This document shows positions 1-8,232 of a DNA stretch of 64,000 nucleotides, piece by piece. This stretch comes from Streptomyces cyaneus (GTDB lineage Bacteria > Actinomycetota > Actinomycetes > Streptomycetales > Streptomycetaceae), in the NCBI RefSeq assembly GCF_004028635.1, contig NZ_RQJW01000003.1:620001-684000 (forward strand), read 5' to 3'. Position 1 is the first letter of the stretch; each line of letters starts with the position of its first letter. The notes below the pieces were generated by a model, which was not told the DNA's origin, did not search any database, and was given only the letters and a program-made list of their open reading frames with translations. The position numbers and the translations under genes are program-made.

Positions 1-123
1 CCGGCCCACGACGTTGTAGACCAGCGGGAGGTACGCGCTGACCAGGGCGTCCTGAGCCTCCGGGTCGCCGTTTCGGGCAGCGATCACCAGTGCCGCCGAC
101 TCCCTCGTGCGCTCTGTACTCAT
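1..123 (-). CDS. RNA polymerase sigma factor, N-terminal fragment (cut by window edge)
   Basis: This is the first 41 codons of a gene whose remainder lies left of the window. Reading leftward from the ATG at 121-123, the protein starts MSTERTRESAAL, then shows an ARNGDPEAQDALV stretch and ends at LPLVYNVVGR. That pattern matches the start of sigma-70 region 2 in ECF-type and related sigma factors, where the helix before the core-binding region reads RAGD-x-AF-x-x-L-x-x-x-Y-x-x-L-V-Y. A purine-rich stretch (AGGGAAG) lies about 6 bases before the ATG. The subfamily cannot be decided from 41 residues. A sigma-factor-like product is likely but not certain. Confidence 0.6.
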   Translation of the reverse strand, partial: MSTERTRESAALVIAARNGDPEAQDALVSAYLPLVYNVVGR

Positions 124-335
124 CAAAAACTTCCCTGTCCTCGACGCCGAACGATGCTGTCCGATACCTGGGAGATCGATCGGTGAGCCCGGGATAACAA
201 TTCTTCGGACGTGTGTTCCACGAGAGACTCACGGCGTCGGCCCGGCGGCGCAATGGGGGACGTCACATCGAGGGAGGGAGAGTTTCGGAGCACGGGCAGG
301 GAACGCGGTCGCGACCGTCCCGCCCGAGCTCAGCT

Positions 336-1367
336 TCAGGCCAGGGCGAGCACCGGCCCCTCGACGCCCAACAGAGCACGGAGGGAAGGAATCTGACGCC
401 AGGTCAGTCCGAGCGTGCGGGCGGCGAAGCGAAGGGTGACATGTGGGGCGCCCTGCGCTGCGTCATGTATCGCCTCCCATGCGGCCTGTGCGCTCCAGGG
501 CAGGGCGCCCCGAGGAGCCGCCGTCAGCTGCCCTGCCCCGACGCGCTCCCGGGTCGAGCTCATGGATCTGCGTGAGCCCGGCCGAGAGGTCGGCGGCGGC
601 TTCCAAGGTCGGCGGCAGTACGCCGAGCAGGTGGGCCGCGACGGTGTTGTGGGCGAGGGCGTCGTCCAGGCCGGTGGAGTGGATGCGGGCGGACTCGTCC
701 GTGAGGGGGATGAGGTGGTTCACCGTACGGACCGGTCCGCGTACACCGTCGACGGCCGCCGCGAACAGGGCGGACGCTTCCGAGGGGTGCCAGGACAGGG
801 CCGTACGGATGGCGGCGATGTCCTGCGCGTGTGGGGTGAGAGCGTCGCCGTTCAGGCGGTCCAGGAGTCGTCCTGGGGGATCTCCCCATCGGTTCCCGGA
901 CCGGCGACGTACACGGTGGCGGGCACCTGGGCGATCCTGCAGGCGACGAGGACCAGCGCGTCCACCAGGGGGCTGCACAGGGCGTCCTCGTCGCCGTGCG
1001 TGAGGATGTCGCCGCCGACGTCGACGATGCGGACGTGGTCGTGTCCGGTGTCAGCGAGGCGTCGGATCTGCTCGGCCATCGCGGCGAGCCCCTGCCATGG
1101 GTCGAGCAGGACCAGGCGTGCCGAGAGATCCGCGGCCAGGTCGGGCAGCGTGGAGCCGGCGGGGGCGATCGGCTGTGTGGTGGGAGTGAGCGCCGGCCTC
1201 GGCCGAGCCACCACCGGCGCCGCCACCACCGGCCGCTTCCTTCGCCCCGGCAGGCCAAGCGCCTGCGCGGTGCGCGGGTCAGCGGGCTGTACGCGTTGCA
1301 TGACACGCGCACCGCATGACCCGCGCACCGCATGGCACGCGCCCGGGCCCGGCCCCCGTGACGGCAA
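336..1367 (-). pseudogene. DUF1152-family protein, truncated and double-frameshifted relic
   Basis: Three overlapping reading frames on the minus strand read as one protein. The frame ending at 852 gives a VDVGGDILTHGDE core and a YVAGPGTDGEIP motif. The middle frame (about 866 to 551) gives RTALSWHPSEAS and LAHNTVAAHLLG. The first frame then resumes (ending at 336) with a TLRFAARTLGL-type tail. These motifs match DUF1152 proteins of actinomycetes, whose function is unknown. A one-base loss near 863-870 and a one-base gain near 549-553 disrupt and then restore the frame. The N-terminal half of a normal family member also appears to be missing, because the open frame begins two bases from the galactanase stop codon. 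Either base could be a sequencing error, but two plus the truncation argue for decay. Confidence 0.65.
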
Positions 1368-1369
1368 GC

Positions 1370-4300
1370 TCAGCGTCGTACGAGATGGATCCGGTACGTC
1401 CGTGTCCGTGCCCCGTCCTCACTGGTCACGGAGACGACGGCCACCGCCCCGCCGGGCTCGTCGAGACGGTCGACGGCGACCGTGGCGTAGGGATCGCGTG
1501 CCGTCGCCGTGACGCGGCTTCGGCTCGGGGCGTCGGTGACGACCCGGTAGGTGGTCGTGTCCGGGTCGAACGACGGGATCGCCTTCCCGGACACCTCGAC
1601 GGACTCGGCGGCGGCATCCGAGGAGGCCCCGGGGCTCTTGGCGTACACCTCGATCTCGCTCATGGTGATGTAGCCGCCCTGACGTGCGGTCATGACGACG
1701 CGCACCTCGGACGCCGGTCCCGCCGACAACGGGACGTCCACCACCGGCGTGCCCTCGCTCCCGACCGTGACGGGGGCGCTCGCGTCGACCCACGTACCGG
1801 TGCCGGATGCCCGTACCTGCACCTTCAGGCTCTCGGGGAAGGAGGCGCTGCTCCCGTCCCGGTAGAAGTGCGCGACGATCCTGTTCAGGTCACGTGCCTT
1901 CGGCAGGGTGAAGGTCACGGTGTCGGAGGGGTTCTTGGTGTTTCCCGGCTTCCAGTTGGACCAGGCCTTCTCGGACAGCTCGCCGTTGCGCAGGCGCTCC
2001 GCGGAGTACCCGCTCTCGGTGAAGGTGGCGTCGACCGAGACGCCGTCGTCCGCGGCGATGTCGGTCTCCACCGGTTCCGTCACCTGCACGCGAACGGCCG
2101 CGTCGACGGTGTCGCCGCCGACCACCTGCGCGACGCCGCGCAGTGTCACGACGCCGGTCGCGTCGAACGCCCCGTCGGGGACCGGGTCCCAGGCCACCGG
2201 GAGGTCGGCGCGGCCACCGTTCCGGCCGATGCCGACGACCGTGGCCGGAAGGTCCGGCGTGCCGCCCACGTAGGTCTTGGCGCGTCCCGGAAGGGTCGAG
2301 GCGATCGTGTCCACGGTGACGACCGCGAGCGCGGGGATCTTTCGCCCGAGGGGGTCGGTCGCCTCACCCCTGACCCGCACCGTGCCCGGATCGCGCCACG
2401 TGCGGTCCGGCGGCAGGTTCCACACGACGGGGAGCGCGCCCCGGGCGCCGTCCCGGAACACCGGCGTCACCGTCGTCGGCAGCTCGGGCCGCAGGCCGGG
2501 GACGGTGAACGCCTCGGCCTCAGCGGTGCGCAGGACGGTCTCGTCGGTCACGGTCCAGCGCTGGTTCGCCGCCGAAGTCGGGGTGTACGTGGACACCTTG
2601 GCGCCGTCCGCGGTCGACTGCCCGGTGACGTCGACCAGGCGGCCGGTGGCGGCGTTGACGAACGTCCATGTGCCGTCACCGGTCGTCGACATGATCCACT
2701 GCGCGGCCTCGGGGACCTGCCCGTTTTCCGGCTCCTCCAGGACGGCCTGATTGTCGCGTACGGCGAGCCGCTTGCCGGTCTTGGCGCTGGTGAGGGCGTA
2801 GCGCTCGCGGTTGTCGGTGCGGTGCGTCAACTTCCGGACGGACCACAGCTGTTCCGCGCTGCCTGCGTCGGTCGTACGGATGACGACGCCGCTGCCGTCG
2901 TCGGACGGTGCGACCGACTTGCCGCTCTGCGCGCCCTGGAGCCGGTAGACATGCCCGGGCTGCACGAGAGCGGCATCGCGCGCCACGCCACCGACCCCCT
3001 CGACCAGGAAGGTGGTGACCGACTTGGCGGGGACGGTGAGCGTGGCGGACCGGTCGGTCACCCGGACCGGTGTGCCGCGCACCAGGGCGCCGTCGCTGCT
3101 CGTGACCACGGGAGTGACGGTGGCTCGCGGCGCGACCTTGCCGAAGCGCGAGAGGTCGAGGGTCACCGAGCGCGCGGAGGCACCGCCGTTCACGTGCACC
3201 ACGGACGCCGTACGGCCGTTCTGCTGCACCGCGGCGACGCTCGACGGATCGTCGACCTTCACGAAGTGGTCGCCGGGGCGGATGAAGTGGGTGAAGTTCC
3301 GGATGGTGTGGAACTTGGAGTTGGCCCGGATCGGACAGGTCTCCAGGGTGTCCTCGGCCGTGCAGTTGAACGGGACGTGGATGCTGCCCCAGTTCTTGCC
3401 GGCTGCGGCCTGCGGGATCGCGTCCTCGATCGGCTGCCAGAACACCCAGGCCGCGGGCTCCAGTTCACGCATGTCGTCGACCATCCGGGTGGCGATGCCG
3501 AGCCCCGGTTCCATGCTGGTGAAGTCGGTGCCGGTGCCCCAGGTGCCCTCGACCTCGCTCATCCACAGCTTCTTGTCCGCCCCCTTGGCGATGTCGCGTG
3601 CGCTGGTGCGCTGACCTGTGCCGTAGGTGTGCACGTTGAGCTGGTCGACGGCGGCGCGGGCGGGGGTGCCGTAGGCGTTCCAGTTCTGGGTGAAGATGCC
3701 GGGGTTGGTCTCGTCCATCGCGGAGATCTCCGCGCCGGTCCGGGCGCCGTCGAGCGCCTTGTCCAGCGCGAGGACGACCTTCTGCTGGAGTTCCGGGCCC
3801 GCGTGCGCGCCCTCCTGACGCCCGCCCGTGGGCCGGCCGTCGGCCCCGAGCTGGGTGCCCCAGTAGGGCGTGTTGGGCTCGTTGAGCGGGTCGATGGTGT
3901 CGAACTCGATGCCGTGCGCCTGCTCCAGACGCTCACTCACCCGCACCAGATAGGTGGCGAAGTCGTCGACGCGGTCGGCGCGGATCTGGTCGGCGCTCGC
4001 GTCGAAGCCGCCGGAGACGTAGCCGCTGACGGTCTGGAACCAGGGCGGCGAGTTGCTGAACGCCTCCCAGCGGCTGACCTTGTCCTTGATCTGGTCCACC
4101 CACCAGCGCTGGCCGGCGTCGGCGTCCCAGTTCCAGTGGTCCGGGTTGTTCGGGTCCCACCAGTCCATGTCCTTCTGGGTGGTGCCCTCGGGGGCCTTCC
4201 AGAAGCCGTCCATGGTGGCGCCGGGCTTCATGTAGTCCTTGCGGACATCGGGGGCGTTGCCGCCGCCGATGTTGTACCGGGCGATGTTGAGGCGGAGACC

Positions 4301-4561
4301 GTCCGCACCGAACAGCATGTCCACGAGCCGTCTTCGGATGGGCTCCGGGTAGCCGCCCGTCGCGTTGGCGAACCAGACGAGGCTGGTGCCCCAGCCCTCG
4401 AACTCCTGCTGTTGGTAGGAGGGGTCGATCCGCACGGTGACCGCGCTCCGCGGTGCCGCGTCCGCCGCACTCGCCACAGGCGCGGCGGCAACGAGACTCG
4501 CGCCGAGCACCAGAGGAACCGTCGACGCCAGGGCCTGGACGATGCGATGCCGTTGGGGCAC
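1370..4561 (-). CDS. Secreted multidomain GH30 glycoside hydrolase, probable endo-beta-1,6-galactanase
   Basis: A 1063-residue exported enzyme. A signal peptide (about residues 1-33, ending ASA) is followed by a GH30-like TIM barrel to about residue 400. EFEGWGTSLVWFA and RYNIGGG are typical of the endo-1,6-galactanase subgroup. The likely acid/base is Glu228 in DPLNEPN and the likely nucleophile Glu336 in LWMSEVEG. Then come the family's beta-sandwich, a ricin-type trefoil (about 535-680), two Ig-like modules, an F5/8 (CBM32-like) module (about 855-985) and a C-terminal cadherin-like sandwich. The GTG at 4559-4561 is chosen because GGAAGGGAG sits just upstream; a GTG at 4576 is also in frame. 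Substrate is inferred to be side chains of type II arabinogalactan, which fits the divergent pectate lyase. The GH30 call is firm, the exact specificity less so. Confidence 0.8.
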   Translation of the reverse strand: MPQRHRIVQALASTVPLVLGASLVAAAPVASAADAAPRSAVTVRIDPSYQQQEFEGWGTSLVWFANATGGYPEPIRRRLVDMLFGADGLRLNIARYNIGGGNAPDVRKDYMKPGATMDGFWKAPEGTTQKDMDWWDPNNPDHWNWDADAGQRWWVDQIKDKVSRWEAFSNSPPWFQTVSGYVSGGFDASADQIRADRVDDFATYLVRVSERLEQAHGIEFDTIDPLNEPNTPYWGTQLGADGRPTGGRQEGAHAGPELQQKVVLALDKALDGARTGAEISAMDETNPGIFTQNWNAYGTPARAAVDQLNVHTYGTGQRTSARDIAKGADKKLWMSEVEGTWGTGTDFTSMEPGLGIATRMVDDMRELEPAAWVFWQPIEDAIPQAAAGKNWGSIHVPFNCTAEDTLETCPIRANSKFHTIRNFTHFIRPGDHFVKVDDPSSVAAVQQNGRTASVVHVNGGASARSVTLDLSRFGKVAPRATVTPVVTSSDGALVRGTPVRVTDRSATLTVPAKSVTTFLVEGVGGVARDAALVQPGHVYRLQGAQSGKSVAPSDDGSGVVIRTTDAGSAEQLWSVRKLTHRTDNRERYALTSAKTGKRLAVRDNQAVLEEPENGQVPEAAQWIMSTTGDGTWTFVNAATGRLVDVTGQSTADGAKVSTYTPTSAANQRWTVTDETVLRTAEAEAFTVPGLRPELPTTVTPVFRDGARGALPVVWNLPPDRTWRDPGTVRVRGEATDPLGRKIPALAVVTVDTIASTLPGRAKTYVGGTPDLPATVVGIGRNGGRADLPVAWDPVPDGAFDATGVVTLRGVAQVVGGDTVDAAVRVQVTEPVETDIAADDGVSVDATFTESGYSAERLRNGELSEKAWSNWKPGNTKNPSDTVTFTLPKARDLNRIVAHFYRDGSSASFPESLKVQVRASGTGTWVDASAPVTVGSEGTPVVDVPLSAGPASEVRVVMTARQGGYITMSEIEVYAKSPGASSDAAAESVEVSGKAIPSFDPDTTTYRVVTDAPSRSRVTATARDPYATVAVDRLDEPGGAVAVVSVTSEDGARTRTYRIHLVRR

Positions 4562-4701
4562 GGCACTCCCTTCCACAACACAGAGCTGAACAGAACCGAA
4601 CAGAAGTGATCGCGCTCAGGGCATGCTCGGGGACGGTAATGAACTCGTCAAGATGGCGGGCGAGTTGGGGGTGCACGTGGGGCTTCGGCGACGCCATTGA
4701 C

Positions 4702-4750
4702 ATGCTCAAAGCATCTGATTAATCTCCGGGAAACCTGAGAAAGCGCTTTC
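4702..4750. promoter_or_regulatory. Palindromic operator candidates between galactanase and pectate lyase genes
   Basis: The 270-base divergent intergenic region contains a perfect 12-base palindrome, GAAAGCGCTTTC (4739-4750), and an inverted repeat ATGCT-CAA-AGCAT (4702-4714). The first has the CG-centred shape of LacI-family operators, which often control sugar-degrading genes in Streptomyces. It lies about 80 bases before the lyase start and about 180 before the galactanase start, so one bound repressor could control both. No regulator gene is adjacent. Confidence 0.5.
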
Positions 4751-4831
4751 CGTCCACGCCCGACTGCCGTGCCCGTTTCCGTGTTTTCGCACGACCGAAC
4801 AAGATCCGCCCCTCGCCCCGGGAGGAACAGC

Positions 4832-5839
4832 ATGAGGTCGTCGTCACGCGCCGCACGCGGCGTCCCCGCTCTCACGCTCGCGCTGCTGCTCGGCGCGATG
4901 GCCACGCCGTCCGGCGCCACCGCCGAGAAGACGCCGGCACCGCTGGCGGAGACGTCCCCCAGCGGCTTCGCCTCCGTCGACGCGCTCGGCCAGCGCGGCA
5001 CCACCGGTGGAGCCGGCGGCCCCACAGTGACCGCCACGACCACCGAGCAGTTCCTGGAGTACATCGACACGACCGGCCCGCTGGTCATCCGGGTCCAGGG
5101 CACCATCGACATCACCAGCAAGCAGGGCGTACGGCCGAACAAGACCATCGTCGGCGTCGGCTCCTCGGCCGTCATCAACGGTGGTGGCCTGGACTTCTAC
5201 CGCTCCTACAACGTCATCGTGCGGAACATCAGGTTCACCGGCGCAGAGGACGACGCCGTCAACGTCGGCCAGGAGTCGCACCACATCTGGATCGACCACA
5301 ACGAGTTCGTCGCACCGGTCGACGGGGCCGTCGACATCGTGCGCGGCTCCCAGTACGTCACCGTGTCGTGGAACTGGTTCAACAAGACCGACAAAAGCAT
5401 GCTGCTCGGTCACTCCGACGCCAACAGCGGCCAGGACACCGGCAAGTTGAAGGTCTCCATCCACCACAACTTCTTCGACGGGTCGCGACAGCGGCATCCG
5501 CGGGTGCGGTTCGGTGAGCCGGTGCACGTCTACAACAACTACTACAGGGGCAACGCCGTCTACGGCGTCGCGTCGACCATGAACGCCGGCGTCCTGGTCG
5601 AGGGCAACTACTTCGACGCAGTCCCCCACCCTTGCTACTCGGCCGGCGGCTACGACGAGTCGGGACCGGGCCGACTGGTCCAGCGCGACAACGTCTTCGC
5701 CGGCGCCGGGACCGGTGCCTGCGAGACCAACGGGACGGTGACCGAGCCGCGCACCTACTACGCGTACACGCTGGACCGGCCGGCCGACGTGCCCTCCCTC
5801 GTACGGGCCGGGGCGGGAGTCGGGAAGATCGGCACCTGA
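4832..5839 (+). CDS. Secreted pectate lyase, polysaccharide lyase family 1
   Basis: Cleaves polygalacturonate in plant cell walls by calcium-dependent beta-elimination outside the cell. The 335-residue protein has an Arg-rich start, a hydrophobic signal segment (about residues 10-32) and one right-handed beta-helix domain. Diagnostic PL1 motifs occur in order: the WIDHNEF strand, the DGAVDIVRGSQYVTVSWN strand with Ca-binding Asp residues, and a RQRHPRVRFG segment whose Arg is the expected catalytic base, followed by the HVYNNYY turn. ATG at 4832 is chosen over the longer frame because GGGAGGAAC lies 6 bases upstream and it places the signal peptide correctly. It is divergent from the GH30 gene across a shared operator-like palindrome. 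Confidence 0.93.
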   Translation: MRSSSRAARGVPALTLALLLGAMATPSGATAEKTPAPLAETSPSGFASVDALGQRGTTGGAGGPTVTATTTEQFLEYIDTTGPLVIRVQGTIDITSKQGVRPNKTIVGVGSSAVINGGGLDFYRSYNVIVRNIRFTGAEDDAVNVGQESHHIWIDHNEFVAPVDGAVDIVRGSQYVTVSWNWFNKTDKSMLLGHSDANSGQDTGKLKVSIHHNFFDGSRQRHPRVRFGEPVHVYNNYYRGNAVYGVASTMNAGVLVEGNYFDAVPHPCYSAGGYDESGPGRLVQRDNVFAGAGTGACETNGTVTEPRTYYAYTLDRPADVPSLVRAGAGVGKIGT

Positions 5840-5901
5840 ACTTCCGTCGCCCCCCAAAGAAAGCGCGACGGTTCTCTCCCCCCACACAGGAGGACCTCCC
5901 C

Positions 5902-6555
5902 ATGAGTTCACGACGAGCCCCGATGTCGACTCCGCGCACGCACATACCCTGGCGCAGCAAGGCGGTCGTGGCCGCGCTGGCAGCCGCCCTGCTGGCGGGC
6001 CCGGGCATCGCGCAGGCAACACCGCAGGCCACGCCGCAGACCCCACCGGCCGCCCAGGCACAGGTGTCGGCGGCGGCCACCATCACCTGGACCCTCGAAC
6101 GGGCCGGCAACCCCACCGAGGACCAGCGCACGGCGTATGACCTCATCACCAAGGCCATGAACGCCGCGGTGGCCCGCTACAACAACCTCAGCGACCTCGG
6201 CAAGACCATCACCGTCCGCTACGACCCGGGCGTGCCCACCGCCGACGGCAACATCAACGGCACCATCCGCTTCGGCAACCGCAGCTACATGAACGAGCGG
6301 ACCGCGCTGCACGAGATCGCCCACACCATCGGCGTGGGCACGAGCTCGGGCTGGTCCCGCCTCGGCGGCAGCGGCACCTGGACCGGTGCGCAGGCCACGG
6401 CACTGGTCAGGCAGTTCGACGGGGCCGGCGCCAAAATCTCCACCGGCGGTGGCCACTTCTGGCCGTACGGCCTGAACTACGACAACGAGTTCTCGAACAC
6501 GGCGGCCGACCGCCACGTCCAGATCGTCGCGGCGATGGTGCGCGACGGCCTGTGA
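5902..6555 (+). CDS. Secreted putative zinc metallopeptidase with HEIAHTIGVG motif
   Basis: A 217-residue exported protein with a long signal peptide (hydrophobic run AAALAAALLAGPGIAQA) and an Ala/Gln/Pro-rich linker. A single domain contains TALHEIAHTIGVGTSS, an HExxHxxGxG zinc site with a catalytic Glu. The C-terminal part holds GGHFWPYGLNYDNE, which I recognise in secreted Streptomyces proteins that often carry a ricin-type lectin domain; none is present here. The canonical third metzincin His is not at its usual spacing, so the zinc ligand set is uncertain. The gene lies 62 bases after the pectate lyase with its own site (AGGAGG). Proteolysis is inferred from the motif only. Confidence 0.7.
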   Translation: MSSRRAPMSTPRTHIPWRSKAVVAALAAALLAGPGIAQATPQATPQTPPAAQAQVSAAATITWTLERAGNPTEDQRTAYDLITKAMNAAVARYNNLSDLGKTITVRYDPGVPTADGNINGTIRFGNRSYMNERTALHEIAHTIGVGTSSGWSRLGGSGTWTGAQATALVRQFDGAGAKISTGGGHFWPYGLNYDNEFSNTAADRHVQIVAAMVRDGL

Positions 6556-6561
6556 TCCAAG

Positions 6562-6633
6562 GGGTTGGTGCCCGGGATCCTGGGAGTGCCCAGGCCGGCC
6601 CGGGCGCGGAGACGCGCTCCCGGGCACCAACCC
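6562..6633. terminator. Bidirectional terminator with three-way-junction geometry
   Basis: Between two convergent genes, arms 6562-6577 and 6618-6633 form a perfect 16-bp stem. The 40 bases inside hold two more perfect hairpins: CCTGGG-AGTG-CCCAGG at 6579-6594 and GCGCG-GAGA-CGCGC at 6604-6617, the latter with a GNRA-type tetraloop. Position and symmetry suit a terminator working in both directions. Confidence 0.75.
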
Positions 6634-6679
6634 AACCGGCAGATCCCTACGACGTCGAGGAGCTCCGCCCCTCCCAGCG

Positions 6680-7579
6680 TTACCGGGGCATGCGCGTACC
6701 CGCACCACTGACCCACACCTTCGGGTCACCGGCGTGCAGGGTCACGGTCAGCACACCCGGCCTGCCCATGTCCTCGCCCTGGTGCAGGGTGAGCACCGAC
6801 TCCGCGGGCACCAGGGCGAGTTCACGCGCATAGGCCCCGAAGGCGGCGGCCGCGGCGCCGGTGGCCGGGTCCTCCACGACGCCGCCGATCGGGAAGGGGT
6901 CGCGGACGTGGAAGACGGTGTCGGCGGCGCGCCACACCAACTGCACGGTCGTCAGGTCCAGCTTCCGCATCAGGGCGGCGAGCCGATCGAAGTCGTACGA
7001 GAGGTCAGCGAGCCGTTCCCGGCTACCGGCCGCCAGCACCAGATGCCGGGCGCCGGCGAAGGCGATGCGGGGCGGCAGCAGCGGGTCGAGGTCGGCCGAC
7101 GGCCAGCCCAACGCCGCCAGCGCCTCGGCCAGTTCCTCCGAGGCGATCTCTTCGACACGGGGCTCCACGCTCGTCAACGTCGCCCGGAGCGTGCCGTCCG
7201 CCTCGCCGGTGACGGTCACCGGCACCGTGCCCGCACGGGTGGCGAAGACCAGATCGCCCGGACCGATCCGCTCGGCCAGGGCCACCGAGGCGGCGACGGT
7301 CGCGTGGCCGCAGAAGGGCACCTCCGCCTGAGGGCTGAAGTAACGAATGGTGAAGGCCCGTCCAGGTTCCCCGACCAGTTCCTTCAGTTCCTCAGGCGGA
7401 CCGGTCAGGAACGCGGACTCGCTGTAGCCCAACCGGGCGGCGATCGCCAGCATCTCGGCGTCGTCCAGTCCGGAGGCGTCCAGGACCACGCCCGCCGGGT
7501 TGCCGCCTTCCGGGTGGGACGAGAACGCGGTGTAGTGCAGCACATCGGGGGCGCCGACGGCCCGCTCGTTGATCTCCAT
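6680..7579 (-). CDS. PhzF-family isomerase/epimerase-like protein
   Basis: A 299-residue cytoplasmic protein of the PhzF/diaminopimelate-epimerase fold. Motifs appear in the right order: HPEGGNPAGVV near residue 23, SESAFLT with the conserved catalytic Glu54, FCGHATVAAS in the middle, and EDPATGAAAAAFG near residue 235. Family members catalyse proton-shift isomerisations; PhzF itself acts in phenazine synthesis. No phenazine genes are nearby, so this is probably one of the many stand-alone paralogues of unknown substrate. ATG at 7577-7579 is chosen over an upstream TTG. The gene is convergent with the secreted metallopeptidase across a strong hairpin. Confidence 0.88.
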   Translation of the reverse strand: MEINERAVGAPDVLHYTAFSSHPEGGNPAGVVLDASGLDDAEMLAIAARLGYSESAFLTGPPEELKELVGEPGRAFTIRYFSPQAEVPFCGHATVAASVALAERIGPGDLVFATRAGTVPVTVTGEADGTLRATLTSVEPRVEEIASEELAEALAALGWPSADLDPLLPPRIAFAGARHLVLAAGSRERLADLSYDFDRLAALMRKLDLTTVQLVWRAADTVFHVRDPFPIGGVVEDPATGAAAAAFGAYARELALVPAESVLTLHQGEDMGRPGVLTVTLHAGDPKVWVSGAGTRMPR

Positions 7580-7731
7580 GCCGTACGACAACCAGCGCGC
7601 CGGCGCAGCAATTCCCGGCCGCGGATCACGGCACCGGTTCCCGCCGCAACTGCGACAGCGGCTTCACCGTCGGGCACGCTCGACATCAGCGGCGCCACCA
7701 TCCAGACCGACGGACAGGTCATCAACTTCGG

Positions 7732-8124
7732 TCAGTTCTCCTGGAGCACCGCGAGAACGTTCCCTGCGGGGTCCGTGAACCACGCGATCGCAGCGGGGCC
7801 GCCGTTGCCGACCCGGACGATGCCCTTCTCGTCATGGTCGAATCCGGCGTAGCGCTCAAGGGTCACGCCGCGCCGCTCCAGTTCGGCGACCGCGGCCTCG
7901 ATGTCATCCACGGGGAAGTTGAGAATCGTGAACGTCGCAGGGGTGTGCTGTTCCTTGGGGTAGACGAATACCTGTGCGCCGCTGCCGAGCTTGACGAGCA
8001 GCATCCGCATGTCCCCCTGCCCGGTCTCCTCCACCTCAAGGCCGAGAATCTCACCGTAGAACCGGCGGGCCTCGCCGAGGTCGTCGACCGAGAAGCCGCT
8101 GAACGCCTGCGATTGTCCGAGCAT
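7732..8124 (-). CDS. VOC (glyoxalase/bleomycin-resistance fold) family protein
   Basis: A 130-residue single-domain protein. It opens [20 protein letters not shown] and ends [17 protein letters not shown], the two hallmark strands of the vicinal-oxygen-chelate superfamily. The paired beta-alpha-beta-beta-beta modules cover the whole length. These proteins act as metal-dependent dioxygenases, isomerases or antibiotic-sequestering proteins; nothing in the sequence or neighbours indicates the substrate. A GGAG-containing ribosome site precedes ATG 8124. It has the same orientation as the downstream PhzF gene but is separated by about 150 bases without obvious features. Confidence 0.88.
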   Translation of the reverse strand: MLGQSQAFSGFSVDDLGEARRFYGEILGLEVEETGQGDMRMLLVKLGSGAQVFVYPKEQHTPATFTILNFPVDDIEAAVAELERRGVTLERYAGFDHDEKGIVRVGNGGPAAIAWFTDPAGNVLAVLQEN

Positions 8125-8187
8125 GCCGTGTGTCTCCTTCGCGGGTGAGCCGTCCTGACCTCTCAGGGCACACCACGCACACCGAAG

Positions 8188-8217
8188 CCGGACGCACGCC
8201 GCGCGGGCGGCGTCCGG
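8188..8217. terminator. Hairpin terminator after the nucleotidyltransferase gene
   Basis: CCGGACGC (8188-8195) pairs with GCGTCCGG (8210-8217), and the GC-rich bases between can extend the stem. It sits 15 bases beyond the minus-strand stop at 8233 and upstream of the VOC gene, so it would separate two same-direction transcripts. Confidence 0.6.
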
Positions 8218-8232
8218 ATGGTCGTGCGTCCT

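Noticed and set aside
1316..4609. A 1097-codon plus-strand open frame opposite the galactanase gene
   Set aside because: Composition is the mirror of a high-GC gene (Val, Gly, Arg, Asp, His-rich), with no domains; the minus strand carries clear GH30 motifs.
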